DNA of 64,000 nt, taken from JBPEWY01 sp965224095. GTDB taxonomy: Bacteria; Bacteroidota; Bacteroidia; Flavobacteriales; Flavobacteriaceae. The notes beneath the pieces are model-generated. The model did no database searches and was not told the origin of the DNA. It was given only the letters and a program-made list of their open reading frames with translations. The stretch lies in the NCBI GenBank assembly GCA_965224095.1, contig OZ245039.1:1984001-2048000 (forward strand), in the 5' to 3' direction. Made by a program: the position numbers and the translations under genes. Below, piece by piece: positions 1 through 8,678 of this stretch (positions are counted from its first letter, which is position 1; each line of letters begins with the position of its first letter).

Positions 1-549
1 ATTATACAGGTAATTATGCCGTTGTCCATAAGAAAGGATCGTAGTATGATGGGCCACCGTATGATCTTCCAACTGTTCGAAATTAAGTGTCTGATCTGAC
101 GTCATGAACAGGTCTTCATAATACCCGATGATTTCTGCCGGCACATTAAATACTATAGGTTCCAGCACCTGAATGGTTACCGTAGCATCAGAACAATCCG
201 GTGGATTAGCATTATTACAAATTGTATAGCTAAATGAATCTTCTCCCGTAAATCCATTTACAGGAGTATAAATATATGTTTCATTTCCATTATCTTCAAT
301 AATCCCTCCTTGTACACTTTTGGTATCAAAATAAGTAATTCTTGAGTCTTTTATTTGTAAATCATTCAGTAATAAATTGGAAAGAACAATCTTCTTATTT
401 CTTATCGAAACAAGAAAATCATCTTTAGCAATTGGTTTTTCCCTTAATAGCATTGGGTCATCTCCTTTTGTACATCCAAAAAATAGTATACAAGCGAGAA
501 CCCTTAAAAGCTTTTTATTTCGGAATATAAAATTAATATAGGTATTCAT
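1..549 (-). CDS. Probable secreted endonuclease I-type lipoprotein with Ig-like domain (partial, 3' end outside window)
   Basis: The frame is open from the ATG at 549 to the window edge (183 codons, no stop), so only the N-terminal part is present. Residues about 10-26 form a hydrophobic signal ending in a lipobox (LFFGC), so the protein should be lipid-anchored. Residues about 40-125 resemble a bacterial Ig/cadherin-like module (GEDSFSYTIC, then DATVTIQVLEP). The last part, PAEIIGYYEDLF followed by HHTTILSYGQRHNYLYN, resembles the beginning of the endonuclease I family (PF04231), which in flavobacteria is often secreted and attacks extracellular DNA. That assignment is from memory of the family, and the catalytic part lies outside the window. 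No clear promoter motif was seen in 550-755. Confidence 0.6.
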   Translation of the reverse strand, partial: MNTYINFIFRNKKLLRVLACILFFGCTKGDDPMLLREKPIAKDDFLVSIRNKKIVLSNLLLNDLQIKDSRITYFDTKSVQGGIIEDNGNETYIYTPVNGFTGEDSFSYTICNNANPPDCSDATVTIQVLEPIVFNVPAEIIGYYEDLFMTSDQTLNFEQLEDHTVAHHTTILSYGQRHNYLYN

Positions 550-755
550 TTAAGTTTTTATCGATTTTGTAATACCTCATTTAATTCAGTAAGGAAGTTT
601 TCTTAAAACCTAATATTTAACAAAAAAGAAACCAACATAAGTTATTAATTTTCATTTCAAATATTACGGAATACATCTTTTACTAAACCTAAGTTAAGCA
701 ATTAAAAAAGTTAATATGCTTAACGTTGTCTTTATAAAAACTAATCTGAAAAAAC

Positions 756-781
756 AAAACCCCCAGAGTACTGGGGGTTTT
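756..781 (-). terminator. Rho-independent terminator after the TonB-dependent receptor
   Basis: A perfect stem CCCCCAG/CTGGGGG with a four-base AGTA loop is flanked by AAAA on the left and TTTT on the right, so it can work in both directions. It lies 15 bases past the stop codon of the receptor gene on the minus strand. It separates that gene from the lipoprotein gene read in the same direction further left. Confidence 0.85.
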
Positions 782-795
782 CACTATAATCTGTT

Positions 796-3522
796 TTAGA
801 ATCTATAACGTAAACTAAGGTTCCATGTTCTCCCAAAACCAAACCAAACATTATTCATGGTATCAATCCCTTCATAAGTTTCCGAACCAGCAGTAGCATG
901 GATATTACTATTAGATTCAGCAATATATTCCTTATCAAACAGGTTATTAACATTTAAATAGGTCGACAAACTAGACTTATTAAACATAAACTTATACCCG
1001 AGTCCCAAATCAACCAAACTATAACTAGGTAGTTTTAAGGCTCCTTTATTGTCCGGTTGTAAGAATACATTATCAAGCGGGCTAAAATCCGCATATAGAT
1101 TAGAAGCATTTCTCCAACTTGCATTAAGATTGAAGTTATCAAAAACTTCATACTTCATTCCAACATAGGTTGTAAATTGGGCAGCATCTCCAACCTTTAC
1201 ATCTTCCAAGTACAATGTTGAAGTACCCACCGATTGCTGATTATCATCAAATACATTTGCCTTAACATCATCTTTATATCTCCAATTTCCAATAGACATC
1301 ATAGCATTTAATCGAATTCGATCCGTAATTCTAGCAAATCCCTCTATTTCAATCCCCTGATGTAATTGATTAATTCCTGAGAAATTTGCTGTTCCGTCTA
1401 CACCATTTCCTAGATCAATTCCTCTACTCAAAAATCTGTCTGTCCAAGAAGTGCTATACAAGTTGATGTTCAAATTAAATCCTGAAGATCTAAATCCATA
1501 TCCCAATTCTAATGATTTTATTTTTTCGTTGCCAACTTCCTCGTTAACAGCATTAGCGAAGTTTGGAAACACTGCATCAAAATTAGGTTGTCTGGCAATA
1601 AATCCTGCATTAAAGAAAATATTACTTTTCTCATCTATATTTAAATTTGCACCTCCTTTAACATATCCGCCGGTAATTGTTTTTTTGTCACTTTCCACAT
1701 TATTCGGTTGAGCAAAGTAATCAATTCTTTTATAGCTTTGACTCGATAACCCAGCTTGTAATACAGTAGAAAGTTTATTGGGAGTTTTGTATTCAATAAT
1801 TCCATTAAACCCTGCCCATTTTACTTCACCAATATTATAATAGTTAATTTTATCACTATTTAATCCCGTATCCTTAAAAGGAGAAGCTTCTATGGTTTCC
1901 GTTAAAATAATCCCATTAACTAAATTACGATTTCCAGTACTCCAATATCCATCCAAGCCTAACAGATCATTTAAAACACGATAATGGTATCCCTTATACG
2001 TTCTTAAATCTACACCTACACCATAGGTCCAATTATCTGATTCAAATTTAAGATTCGATATTGCTCCGTACCAATTATGAGAGTTCATAGAGGCTCTTCG
2101 AACGGCAACACTTTCATTTATAGAATTATTAGGGCTTATACTTGTATTTGTTCCAATAATTAATCCCTGATAATTAGAATTTTCTTCCGCATAGGGAAGT
2201 CCGGCTTTATTATTGGCAACAATCGCATCAAAGTTAATTGTTCCGTTAGCATTTCTATATGGTAAATCTCCATCCTCAATAGCCTGTGTTAAATCTTTCC
2301 TAAAAGGGTTAATTCCAAAATTTCTACCACGAGAGCCAGTTCCGCCACCGCGACCCCATGATCCATATAATGCAGTTGATAAGGAAACTTTGTCACTTAA
2401 GTTCCAATCCCAATTTAAAGTTCCAATTGGTTTATTATAAAAATTTCTTCTAAATGTATATTCTTCTCCATTTTTTAATCCCCAATCAGCATTAAACTTT
2501 CTAAAGTCATCCCCTCCAAAATTAAAATGATCTCTAATTGTTAACCACGTGGTTCTCTGATGATGCCACTGTCCAGCCCCTGTAAATGTAAAATTAAAAG
2601 CATGTGTGTCTGAGGGTTTATATCCAACTGAAAGTAAATATGTAAATCCAGCACCTTCAGTCCCATCAACATAACCATTTCCAGACCAACGTCCAAGCAA
2701 CACACTAGAAGCCCAACCTTTTTCATTCATTCCTGTATTATACGCTCCTACCGTTTTAAAATAACTATCATTACCTAATGTCGAAGCTATAAATCCTCCT
2801 TCTTCATTTTCCGTGCTTCTAGTTACTATGGTAACCGTACCCCCTACAGATGGTACCGCCAATTTAGATGCTCCCAAACCTCTTTGAACTTGCATTCCCG
2901 ATGCAATATCTGATAATCCTTGCCAGTTGGACCAATATACCCAACCATTTTCCATATCATTGACCGGTTGCCCATTAATAATAAAAGCTGTGTTTCTTTG
3001 GTCAAATCCTCTAACATTAATTCTGGAATCTCCATATCCTCCACCATCTTTGGTGGCATATACAGAAGGTGTCGTATTAAGAATCTCCGGGAATTCCTGA
3101 TTTCCTATTTTCTCCTGAATATCTACCGCTCTAATTGTTGAAACAGCAACAGGAGTTTCCCTCTCTCTTGCTATATCAATCACTCCAGTACCAACTACAA
3201 CCACTCCTTCAAGTGTTTGCGTATTAGGCTCCAAAACAATGTTTCCAACATTCCCCGAACCCGAAAAGCTTACTTCTTTCGTTGTAAACCCCAAGTAGGA
3301 AACCACCAAAATTCCAGAAGTCTGTGTTACTTCAATTGTAAAGTTTCCATCAAAATCCGTAGAGACTCCATTTGTAGTCCCTTTTACTACCACATTGGCT
3401 CCCGGAAGCGGCTCATTAAGCTCGCCGTCCATTACAGTCCCTGTAATAGTTCCTTGTGCAAAAGCAGAAGCAGACATTAACATCACAGCCCCTGCGAATA
3501 ACCATTTTCTAATTGCTCTCAT
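796..3522 (-). CDS. TonB-dependent outer-membrane receptor with carboxypeptidase-regulatory N-terminal domain
   Basis: A 908-residue protein. It has a cleavable signal peptide (about residues 1-22, ending SASAFA), a CarboxypepD_reg-like domain (about 24-100, GTVMDGELNEPLPGANV), a plug domain (about 115-235, with INVRGFDQRNTAFIINGQPV and GTVTIVTR) and a long beta-barrel that ends in the aromatic terminus LRYRF expected for insertion by the BAM complex. It should import a ligand across the outer membrane using TonB-ExbBD energy. It is shorter than typical SusC proteins and no SusD gene lies next to it, so a polysaccharide role is not indicated; the substrate is unknown. It appears to be a single transcription unit closed by the hairpin at 756-781. 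Confidence 0.9.
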   Translation of the reverse strand: MRAIRKWLFAGAVMLMSASAFAQGTITGTVMDGELNEPLPGANVVVKGTTNGVSTDFDGNFTIEVTQTSGILVVSYLGFTTKEVSFSGSGNVGNIVLEPNTQTLEGVVVVGTGVIDIARERETPVAVSTIRAVDIQEKIGNQEFPEILNTTPSVYATKDGGGYGDSRINVRGFDQRNTAFIINGQPVNDMENGWVYWSNWQGLSDIASGMQVQRGLGASKLAVPSVGGTVTIVTRSTENEEGGFIASTLGNDSYFKTVGAYNTGMNEKGWASSVLLGRWSGNGYVDGTEGAGFTYLLSVGYKPSDTHAFNFTFTGAGQWHHQRTTWLTIRDHFNFGGDDFRKFNADWGLKNGEEYTFRRNFYNKPIGTLNWDWNLSDKVSLSTALYGSWGRGGGTGSRGRNFGINPFRKDLTQAIEDGDLPYRNANGTINFDAIVANNKAGLPYAEENSNYQGLIIGTNTSISPNNSINESVAVRRASMNSHNWYGAISNLKFESDNWTYGVGVDLRTYKGYHYRVLNDLLGLDGYWSTGNRNLVNGIILTETIEASPFKDTGLNSDKINYYNIGEVKWAGFNGIIEYKTPNKLSTVLQAGLSSQSYKRIDYFAQPNNVESDKKTITGGYVKGGANLNIDEKSNIFFNAGFIARQPNFDAVFPNFANAVNEEVGNEKIKSLELGYGFRSSGFNLNINLYSTSWTDRFLSRGIDLGNGVDGTANFSGINQLHQGIEIEGFARITDRIRLNAMMSIGNWRYKDDVKANVFDDNQQSVGTSTLYLEDVKVGDAAQFTTYVGMKYEVFDNFNLNASWRNASNLYADFSPLDNVFLQPDNKGALKLPSYSLVDLGLGYKFMFNKSSLSTYLNVNNLFDKEYIAESNSNIHATAGSETYEGIDTMNNVWFGFGRTWNLSLRYRF

Positions 3523-3682
3523 TTGTTATTTAGTTTAATTATAAGCGTTGCAAAATTGGCACTTCTGTAAGTCCCTAACATTAAGCAAATGTTAAATTTT
3601 TTAACACCAAAAGCAAAAATAACAATTATCCCCTATTCTAGCTGTCCCGGGATGTTTTTTTTGCTTCTTTTTATTAACAAAC

Positions 3683-5323
3683 TCACTGATTTTCTGTGAA
3701 ATGACGAAGAAGGTTTCGGGTTGAAGGGTCCTGATGTTCCGCGGTATTGTCAGAAAAGCTCTTTAAAATAGCACTGGCCAACTGCTTTCCTAGTTCCACT
3801 CCCCACTGATCGTAACTAAAGATGTTCCAAATAACGCCCTGAACAAAGATTTTATGTTCGTACAACGCAACTAAAGACCCTAAGTTTTTGGGTGTCAGTT
3901 TTTTAACCAGAATCGTATTGGTGGGTTTATTGCCGGCAAATTCCTTAAATGGTGTAAGAGCACCTACTTCTTCCGGAGTCATCATATCTGATAATTCCTT
4001 TTGTACGGCCTCCTTACTTTTTCCTAAAAGCAGGGCTTGTGTTTGCGCAAAGAAGTTTGCCATTAATTTCCGGTGATGGTCCGTATCGCCGTGAAGGGGT
4101 TGCACAAAACCAATAAAGTCAGTCGGAATAAGTTTGGTTCCCTGGTGTATTAACTGAAAGAAAGCGTGTTGTGAGTTTGTACCGGGTTCTCCCCAAATAA
4201 TAGTGCCCGTCTGATAATTCACCGTATTCCCTGATCGATCCGTACTTTTCCCGTTACTCTCCATGATTCCCTGCTGCAAGTATGGGGCAAAACGCTGTAA
4301 ATACTGGGTATAAGGAATAATGGCTTCACTTTCTGCGTCAAAAAAGTTATTATACCAGATGCTTAGCAAGGCCAGCACCACAGGAATATTATGGTTAAAT
4401 TCCGTTCTCCTGAAGTGCTCATCCATATCATGTGCTCCTTTTAAAAGCGCTTCGAAGTTTTCATATCCAACTGCCAGGCTAATGGAAAGTCCGACAGCAC
4501 TCCATAATGAAAACCTTCCGCCGACCCAATCCCACATGGGGAAAACATTTTCACGGGTTATACCAAATTCGGCAATTTTTTCCAGATTAGTCGATACCGC
4601 CACAAAATGATCGGAGATGGCTTCTTCCGAAATTTTTTCCATAAACCAGCTCCTAATGGTCATCGCATTGGCCAGTGTTTCCTGGGTGGTAAACGACTTT
4701 GAAACAATTATAAAAAGTGTTGTTTCAGGATTTAATGGTTTCAGGGTTTCATACACATGGTCTCCGTCTACATTACTCACAAAATGCAGATCCAGGTGGT
4801 TTTTGTAGAAGCTAAGCGCTTCGGTGACCATCGCAGGTCCGAGATCGGAACCTCCGATACCGATATTAACAATATCGGTAAAAGGTTTTCCTGTATATCC
4901 TTTTCTGGTACCGGAAATAACAGCTTCCGAAAAGTTCCTGATTTGGTTTTTTATCCGATATACCTCGGGGATTATATTTATTCCTGCAACATATATTTCT
5001 TTGCTTTCAGGTGCTCTTAAAGCCGTATGCAATACCGCTCTTTTTTCCGTTTGGTTGATAAGATCTCCTGAAAAGTATTTTTCAATGGCTTCTTTCAGCT
5101 TTGTTTCTTCGGCCAATTCAACAAGTGTATCCAGTATTTCCCTATCGATTCGATTCTTGGAAAAATCCACGTAGAAATCCTCCCAGGCAATACGAAATTC
5201 ATCGGCTCTGGCGGGATTTTTCTCAAATAGATCTTTCATTTGAGTCCCGGAAAACGCCTTGTAGAGCAATTTTAGTTTGTTCCAGGCCGGGGTTTGTGTG
5301 GGATTATTACTTTGCAGGGGCAT
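3683..5323 (-). CDS. pgi: Glucose-6-phosphate isomerase
   Basis: 546 residues, close to the E. coli enzyme in length. It interconverts glucose 6-phosphate and fructose 6-phosphate in the cytoplasm. The N-terminus (NPTQTPAWNKL) and both family signatures are present: DWVGGRFSLWSAVG in the middle and YDQWGVELGKQLA near the C-terminus. The start overlaps the end of the M23 peptidase gene by 17 bases, suggesting translational coupling as the last gene of a DUF3108-kynA-M23-pgi operon. The 160 bases after its stop contain no clear terminator, only a short CCCGGG palindrome followed (in the minus reading) by an A-rich tract. Confidence 0.97.
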   Translation of the reverse strand: MPLQSNNPTQTPAWNKLKLLYKAFSGTQMKDLFEKNPARADEFRIAWEDFYVDFSKNRIDREILDTLVELAEETKLKEAIEKYFSGDLINQTEKRAVLHTALRAPESKEIYVAGINIIPEVYRIKNQIRNFSEAVISGTRKGYTGKPFTDIVNIGIGGSDLGPAMVTEALSFYKNHLDLHFVSNVDGDHVYETLKPLNPETTLFIIVSKSFTTQETLANAMTIRSWFMEKISEEAISDHFVAVSTNLEKIAEFGITRENVFPMWDWVGGRFSLWSAVGLSISLAVGYENFEALLKGAHDMDEHFRRTEFNHNIPVVLALLSIWYNNFFDAESEAIIPYTQYLQRFAPYLQQGIMESNGKSTDRSGNTVNYQTGTIIWGEPGTNSQHAFFQLIHQGTKLIPTDFIGFVQPLHGDTDHHRKLMANFFAQTQALLLGKSKEAVQKELSDMMTPEEVGALTPFKEFAGNKPTNTILVKKLTPKNLGSLVALYEHKIFVQGVIWNIFSYDQWGVELGKQLASAILKSFSDNTAEHQDPSTRNLLRHFTENQ

Positions 5324-6590
5324 TTTCAGGCGTTAGTGCGGTTATTAATTCTTCTTCTGTTTGCGGGAAAGCAATATTATCTAACCTTATCTTATAGGGT
5401 TGAATGTATTGCAAATAACCGTCCTTTAATTCGGCTTTAATGGGTTCAGCTTCCGGGAGTTTTTCTCTTAACGGGTCTACCTGTCTGCCATTCTTCCAAA
5501 ATCTATAACAAACATGCGGTCCTGTAGCCAATCCGGTACTTCCCACATAACCAATAATGTCGCCTTGCTTTACAAACTGCCCTCTTTTAACCGCTCTGCG
5601 CGACATATGCAAATATTGTGTTTCATACACACTGTTGTGCCGTATTTTCACATATTTTCCATTCCCGCTGGTGTAGCCCGCACGTGTAACCGTCCCGCTG
5701 GCTGTTGCCCGAATGGGAGTTCCGTAATTAGCTGCATAATCTGTACCTAAATGAGCCTTCCAGCGTTTCTGAACAGGATGAAACCTTCTTCTGCTGAAAC
5801 GGGATGAAATTCTTTTGAAATTAAGCGGTGCCTTTAAAAATGCCCTTCGCAGGCTTTTGGCCTGCTCATCATAGTAGTCTGTGGTTTTGTGCACAGAATC
5901 GGTTTCAAACTCAAAGGCGTAAAAAGGGTTTCCATTATGCTCAAAATAAGCTGCTTCCACGCCTCCGGACCCTGCATAAATGGTATCGTTAATATACTTT
6001 TCTTTATAAATAACCTTAAACTTATCTCCTGGTTGTAAGCGGAAGAAATCAACGGTCCACGCATAAATATCGGAGAGGTTGTGCACAACACTATAATCTA
6101 TTCCCTGTTCCAGCACCGCTTCAGAAAGGGTAGTATTGATAATTCCCGATACTTCCCTGTCTACTACCTTAACCGGTTTTTTACTGCTATATGCCTGAAT
6201 GGTATCCCTGAAATCAACAACGGTGTAATTAATAGGATCATTTTGATAGATAAAAACCTGTGCTTTTTCAGAAGTGTCTTTGGTTTTTAGCAGCAGGTAT
6301 TTTTTTCCGGCATTAATTCGCCTCACATCGAAGGTTTCCTTAATTTCTTCTGAAATTTTTGCTACCGTTGGATAGTCAATTTTATGATCTAAAAGGATCT
6401 CACCAAAACTGTCTCCGGGTCTGATGGTATCCTTCAGCACATTAAAATCGTTTAATTTAAAGCCAAATTCTTCAATGATTTCCGGAGCTTCTTCTACCGC
6501 TACATCTTCTGCCTGAACAGGTGTTTTCTTTGTGTTGCACGCAACAAGCAGAACAACGGCCAGGTATGCTATTAATCCTTTTTTTACCAT
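5307..6590 (-). CDS. M23-family peptidoglycan endopeptidase lipoprotein, with Cys in place of a zinc-ligand His
   Basis: 427 residues. A lipoprotein signal (lipobox LLVAC, Cys18) puts it in the cell envelope. Residues about 55-105 look LysM-like (DTIRPGDSFGEILL), and residues about 262-372 are the M23 (LytM-like) fold. M23 enzymes cut peptide cross-links in peptidoglycan using zinc held by HxxxD and the second His of an HxH motif. HLGTD is present (H280, D284), but the second motif reads GPHVCYRF, giving H359 and C361 instead of H-x-H. The enzyme may bind zinc with Cys or be degenerate. It lies 14 bases after kynA and overlaps pgi by 17 bases, so it is co-transcribed with both. Confidence 0.9.
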   Translation of the reverse strand: MVKKGLIAYLAVVLLVACNTKKTPVQAEDVAVEEAPEIIEEFGFKLNDFNVLKDTIRPGDSFGEILLDHKIDYPTVAKISEEIKETFDVRRINAGKKYLLLKTKDTSEKAQVFIYQNDPINYTVVDFRDTIQAYSSKKPVKVVDREVSGIINTTLSEAVLEQGIDYSVVHNLSDIYAWTVDFFRLQPGDKFKVIYKEKYINDTIYAGSGGVEAAYFEHNGNPFYAFEFETDSVHKTTDYYDEQAKSLRRAFLKAPLNFKRISSRFSRRRFHPVQKRWKAHLGTDYAANYGTPIRATASGTVTRAGYTSGNGKYVKIRHNSVYETQYLHMSRRAVKRGQFVKQGDIIGYVGSTGLATGPHVCYRFWKNGRQVDPLREKLPEAEPIKAELKDGYLQYIQPYKIRLDNIAFPQTEEELITALTPENAPAK

Positions 6591-6604
6591 GGTTCTTCGA
6601 TGTG

Positions 6605-7564
6605 TTATTTCCCCGGGTTAAACAAGTGGTCTACCCATTGTTTGCCCCAGTCGTTTTTTTCTTGATCGGTCCAAATGTCCGGAAAAAATATGATTTTTTG
6701 AAAACTTGGAGGCAAATAGTCCTTCCAGTTAGTCCCTCCGGTGGCCTCAAGATCTCTTTTTTCCTTTCTTAAATACCTATAGGCAGAACCCATATGCATT
6801 AATGGCCAGTGTATATTGGCATTAACGTCTAAATTCTTCAAAGCTTGTATTAATTCGGGATTATTTTTTTCCCTGTCCGGGAGTTGTAGATACTGATCGT
6901 AAATAGTAGCATTTTCCACTTCCCGAGCAATTCGCATAAATCTGGGTGTATACCGGTACTCAAACTGTTTCAGGGTAAGCGTTTTTTCACCTGTTTTACT
7001 ATTGGTAGCTCCTTTTTTCCAATACATATGTTCATACAAATCCTCCAGGGAACTCCCTGTTTCAAGTATTTTTCTTTGACCGATATGAACCAGATTAATA
7101 AGTGGTGTAGCGTACAATTCAATCATTCGGAACTGCGCCGACTGAAACCCACTGGCTGGCAATAGCGACATACGATACTGCAGGAATTGCTCCTTTTCCA
7201 TCCCGTTGATCATAATGTCGAAGGAGGAAATAAGCACCCGGAAATAATTATTGATCCGGTTTAGTTTTTGAATAAAAAAGGATGCCGATTGAAGTTTATC
7301 ATCAATAATCTGGCGTTCTTCGTGGATAATAAGTTTAAAATATAACTCGGTTATCTGGTGATACATTATGAAGATCTCTTCATCCGGAAAATAAGTTCGG
7401 GGGATTTGGAGGCTTAATAAAGTATCTAAATGGATATAATCCCAATAGGTAAGATACCGCTGATGTAAAAGTCCGTCCAGATAGTCGCCGAGGTCCTGCC
7501 CTGAATTTCTGTATTTTTCTTCTAGTTTTTTAATCCGCTCAGAAATCCCGGGTTTCTCTGACAT
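6605..7564 (-). CDS. kynA: Tryptophan 2,3-dioxygenase
   Basis: 319 residues, a heme enzyme that opens the indole ring of L-Trp to N-formylkynurenine, the first step of the kynurenine pathway. Family motifs are clear: LTYWDYIHLDTLLSLQ and MYHQITELYFKLIIHEE in the N-terminal half, and HWPLMHMGSAYRYL followed by ATGGTNWKDYLPP near the C-terminus, the region that carries the proximal heme His. It starts 3 bases after DUF3108 and ends 14 bases before the M23 gene, within one operon. The later pathway gene haaO is in this window at 44777-45313 but is unlinked; kynurenine formamidase, hydroxylase and kynureninase genes were not found here. Confidence 0.95.
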   Translation of the reverse strand: MSEKPGISERIKKLEEKYRNSGQDLGDYLDGLLHQRYLTYWDYIHLDTLLSLQIPRTYFPDEEIFIMYHQITELYFKLIIHEERQIIDDKLQSASFFIQKLNRINNYFRVLISSFDIMINGMEKEQFLQYRMSLLPASGFQSAQFRMIELYATPLINLVHIGQRKILETGSSLEDLYEHMYWKKGATNSKTGEKTLTLKQFEYRYTPRFMRIAREVENATIYDQYLQLPDREKNNPELIQALKNLDVNANIHWPLMHMGSAYRYLRKEKRDLEATGGTNWKDYLPPSFQKIIFFPDIWTDQEKNDWGKQWVDHLFNPGK

Positions 7565-7567
7565 CTT

Positions 7568-8365
7568 TTATTTTTTGATAATTCTAAACTGGTGTTTTAA
7601 GCCTTTAAATGCATCCAGGTCAGCTTTTAAAGATCCTACAGCCAGGTCGGCTTTGATCCGTATGGGTACTTTATTTTTGTCGTTAGACACCCAAAGTGTC
7701 AAACTTTCCTGTTCTTTAAATACTCTCCCTGACTGCACATAGGGTCTGAATTTAAGGCAGGGGACCTTTCCAAATTTCGTGTTTATCGTTTCTCTTCCAA
7801 GATATTTTAACTTGAATTTAAAAGATTCGTCATCATCGTACAGAAGATCCAGAACCACTTCAGAACCTTTCTTAAGGTCTTCTGCTTCATAATTATTTCG
7901 CAGGTAATAAAAAGCTGAGATCAAATCGTGAACACCGTGAACTATTTCCAGGTCTTTTTTTACCTTGTGCTTTTTGTTGTTAACATGGGCGATCTTTTTG
8001 TCGTGATCAAAATCTATTTCCAGGTTTTTTGTATATCCGCCTTCGTCTATTTTGCGTATAAATTTATAAGGCCTGCTATCCGTTTTATCAAAATAGCTCT
8101 CATACCTGTCGTCTACCTTAAAGAAAAGACGTGCCAAACCGGTGGTTTTTCCCCGTCCGATTACGTGGTATACCGGTTTTCCTTTATAATAATCATCTTT
8201 TAACTGAAGCGTGGCATAACTGGCATTAAAAATCCCGTAATGAATTCTGAATTTAAACCATTCCCCCGCTTTAAAGGCCGGTATTTTTCCGCTGGGTTCA
8301 GGATTTTGAGCATTTCCAATCAAAAACGGAAAAAGAATTAGTAAGAAGTATACTTTTTTCATCAT
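7568..8365 (-). CDS. DUF3108 periplasmic/envelope protein
   Basis: 265 residues with an N-terminal signal peptide (about residues 1-19, ending IGNA) and a mature region matching the DUF3108 family in my recollection (KAGEWFKFRIHYGIFNASYATLQL near the start, LWVSNDKNKVPIRIKADLAVGSLKADL near the end). The fold is probably a beta-rich lipid- or ligand-binding envelope protein, but the function of the family is not established. It is the first gene of the operon that continues into kynA, the M23 peptidase and pgi. Two consecutive Met codons (8365 and 8362) could serve as the start. Confidence 0.8.
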   Translation of the reverse strand: MMKKVYFLLILFPFLIGNAQNPEPSGKIPAFKAGEWFKFRIHYGIFNASYATLQLKDDYYKGKPVYHVIGRGKTTGLARLFFKVDDRYESYFDKTDSRPYKFIRKIDEGGYTKNLEIDFDHDKKIAHVNNKKHKVKKDLEIVHGVHDLISAFYYLRNNYEAEDLKKGSEVVLDLLYDDDESFKFKLKYLGRETINTKFGKVPCLKFRPYVQSGRVFKEQESLTLWVSNDKNKVPIRIKADLAVGSLKADLDAFKGLKHQFRIIKK

Positions 8366-8452
8366 GGCTAAACTGATGTAAAATTAATAATTTGGAGCAT
8401 ATAAATGCCTTTTTGTTTTACTATAAACAATTTCCGAGCCAAAAAAGTATAT

Positions 8453-8485
8453 AAAAAAAGCCCGATTTAGCAATCGGGCTTTTTT
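8453..8485 (-). terminator. Strong rho-independent terminator
   Basis: Stem AGCCCGATT/AATCGGGCT with a four-base TAGC loop, an A-run on the left and a T-run on the right. Read on the minus strand it ends in a T-run, as expected for a terminator of minus-strand transcripts. It sits about 190 bases beyond the hppD stop and only about 75 bases after the structured segment at 8530-8564, so it is assigned to the small RNA described there. It could also stop hppD read-through. Confidence 0.85.
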
Positions 8486-8557
8486 CATTAACCAACCAAA
8501 ACTTTAAATTATGAAAACTTTACTTAAAGTTGCAAACAGGGAACCACCCCTATTTGT
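8455..8557 (-). ncRNA. Candidate free-standing small RNA (about 100 nt)
   Basis: The 313-base gap between hppD and the DUF3108 gene holds no convincing protein gene, but on the minus strand it has a near-ideal promoter (see 8562-8591), a transcribed segment and a strong terminator (8453-8485). The predicted start is about 8555-8558, giving a transcript of roughly 100 nt. The promoter-proximal part lies in an imperfect hairpin (TTGCA at 8530-8534 pairing with TGCAA at 8560-8564, with AGGG opposite CCCT inside); the outermost pairs fall upstream of the predicted start, so the RNA may carry only part of it. It then has an AU-rich linker, the 13-base motif at 8489-8501, and the terminator stem. 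It might belong to a known flavobacterial RNA family such as Flavo-1, but I could not test that. The remainder of the gap (8366-8452 and 8592-8678) shows nothing recognisable. Confidence 0.55.
8489..8501 (-). repeat. 13-base motif shared with the 3' end at 36570-36582 (copy 1)
   Basis: On the minus strand this reads TTTTGGTTGGTTA, a few bases upstream of the terminator stem of the candidate small RNA. An identical 13-mer lies just upstream of the terminator of the lipoprotein gene at 36586-37518. The similar placement suggests a 3'-end element rather than chance, but two copies are weak evidence. Confidence 0.4.
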
Positions 8558-8561
8558 AATG

Positions 8562-8591
8562 CAAATTTACGCCGGTAAACTTGTTATGCAA
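8562..8591 (-). promoter_or_regulatory. Bacteroidota-type promoter of the candidate small RNA
   Basis: On the minus strand, TTG (8591-8589) is followed after exactly 19 bases by TAAATTTG (8569-8562). This matches the Bacteroidota consensus TTG-N19-TAnnTTTG at every defined position. No start codon of a plausible gene follows before the terminator at 8485, which is why an RNA gene was called. Confidence 0.6.
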
Positions 8592-8678
8592 GCATAATAA
8601 ACTAACTTTAACTTTTTTAACATCTTGTTGTTAAAGCTTGTTAACAAAAATTGCGAAATTCCTAAAATTCCAGTGTTT

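Noticed and set aside
796..3522. SusC-type polysaccharide utilisation locus
   Set aside because: The receptor is shorter than SusC, no SusD partner or glycoside hydrolases are adjacent, and both neighbours are unrelated.
8511..8597. 28-codon plus-strand frame (starts MKTLLKVANRE) across the small RNA region
   Set aside because: It runs through the hairpin on the opposite strand to the clear promoter and terminator, has no plus-strand promoter, and the peptide has no signal or domain character.
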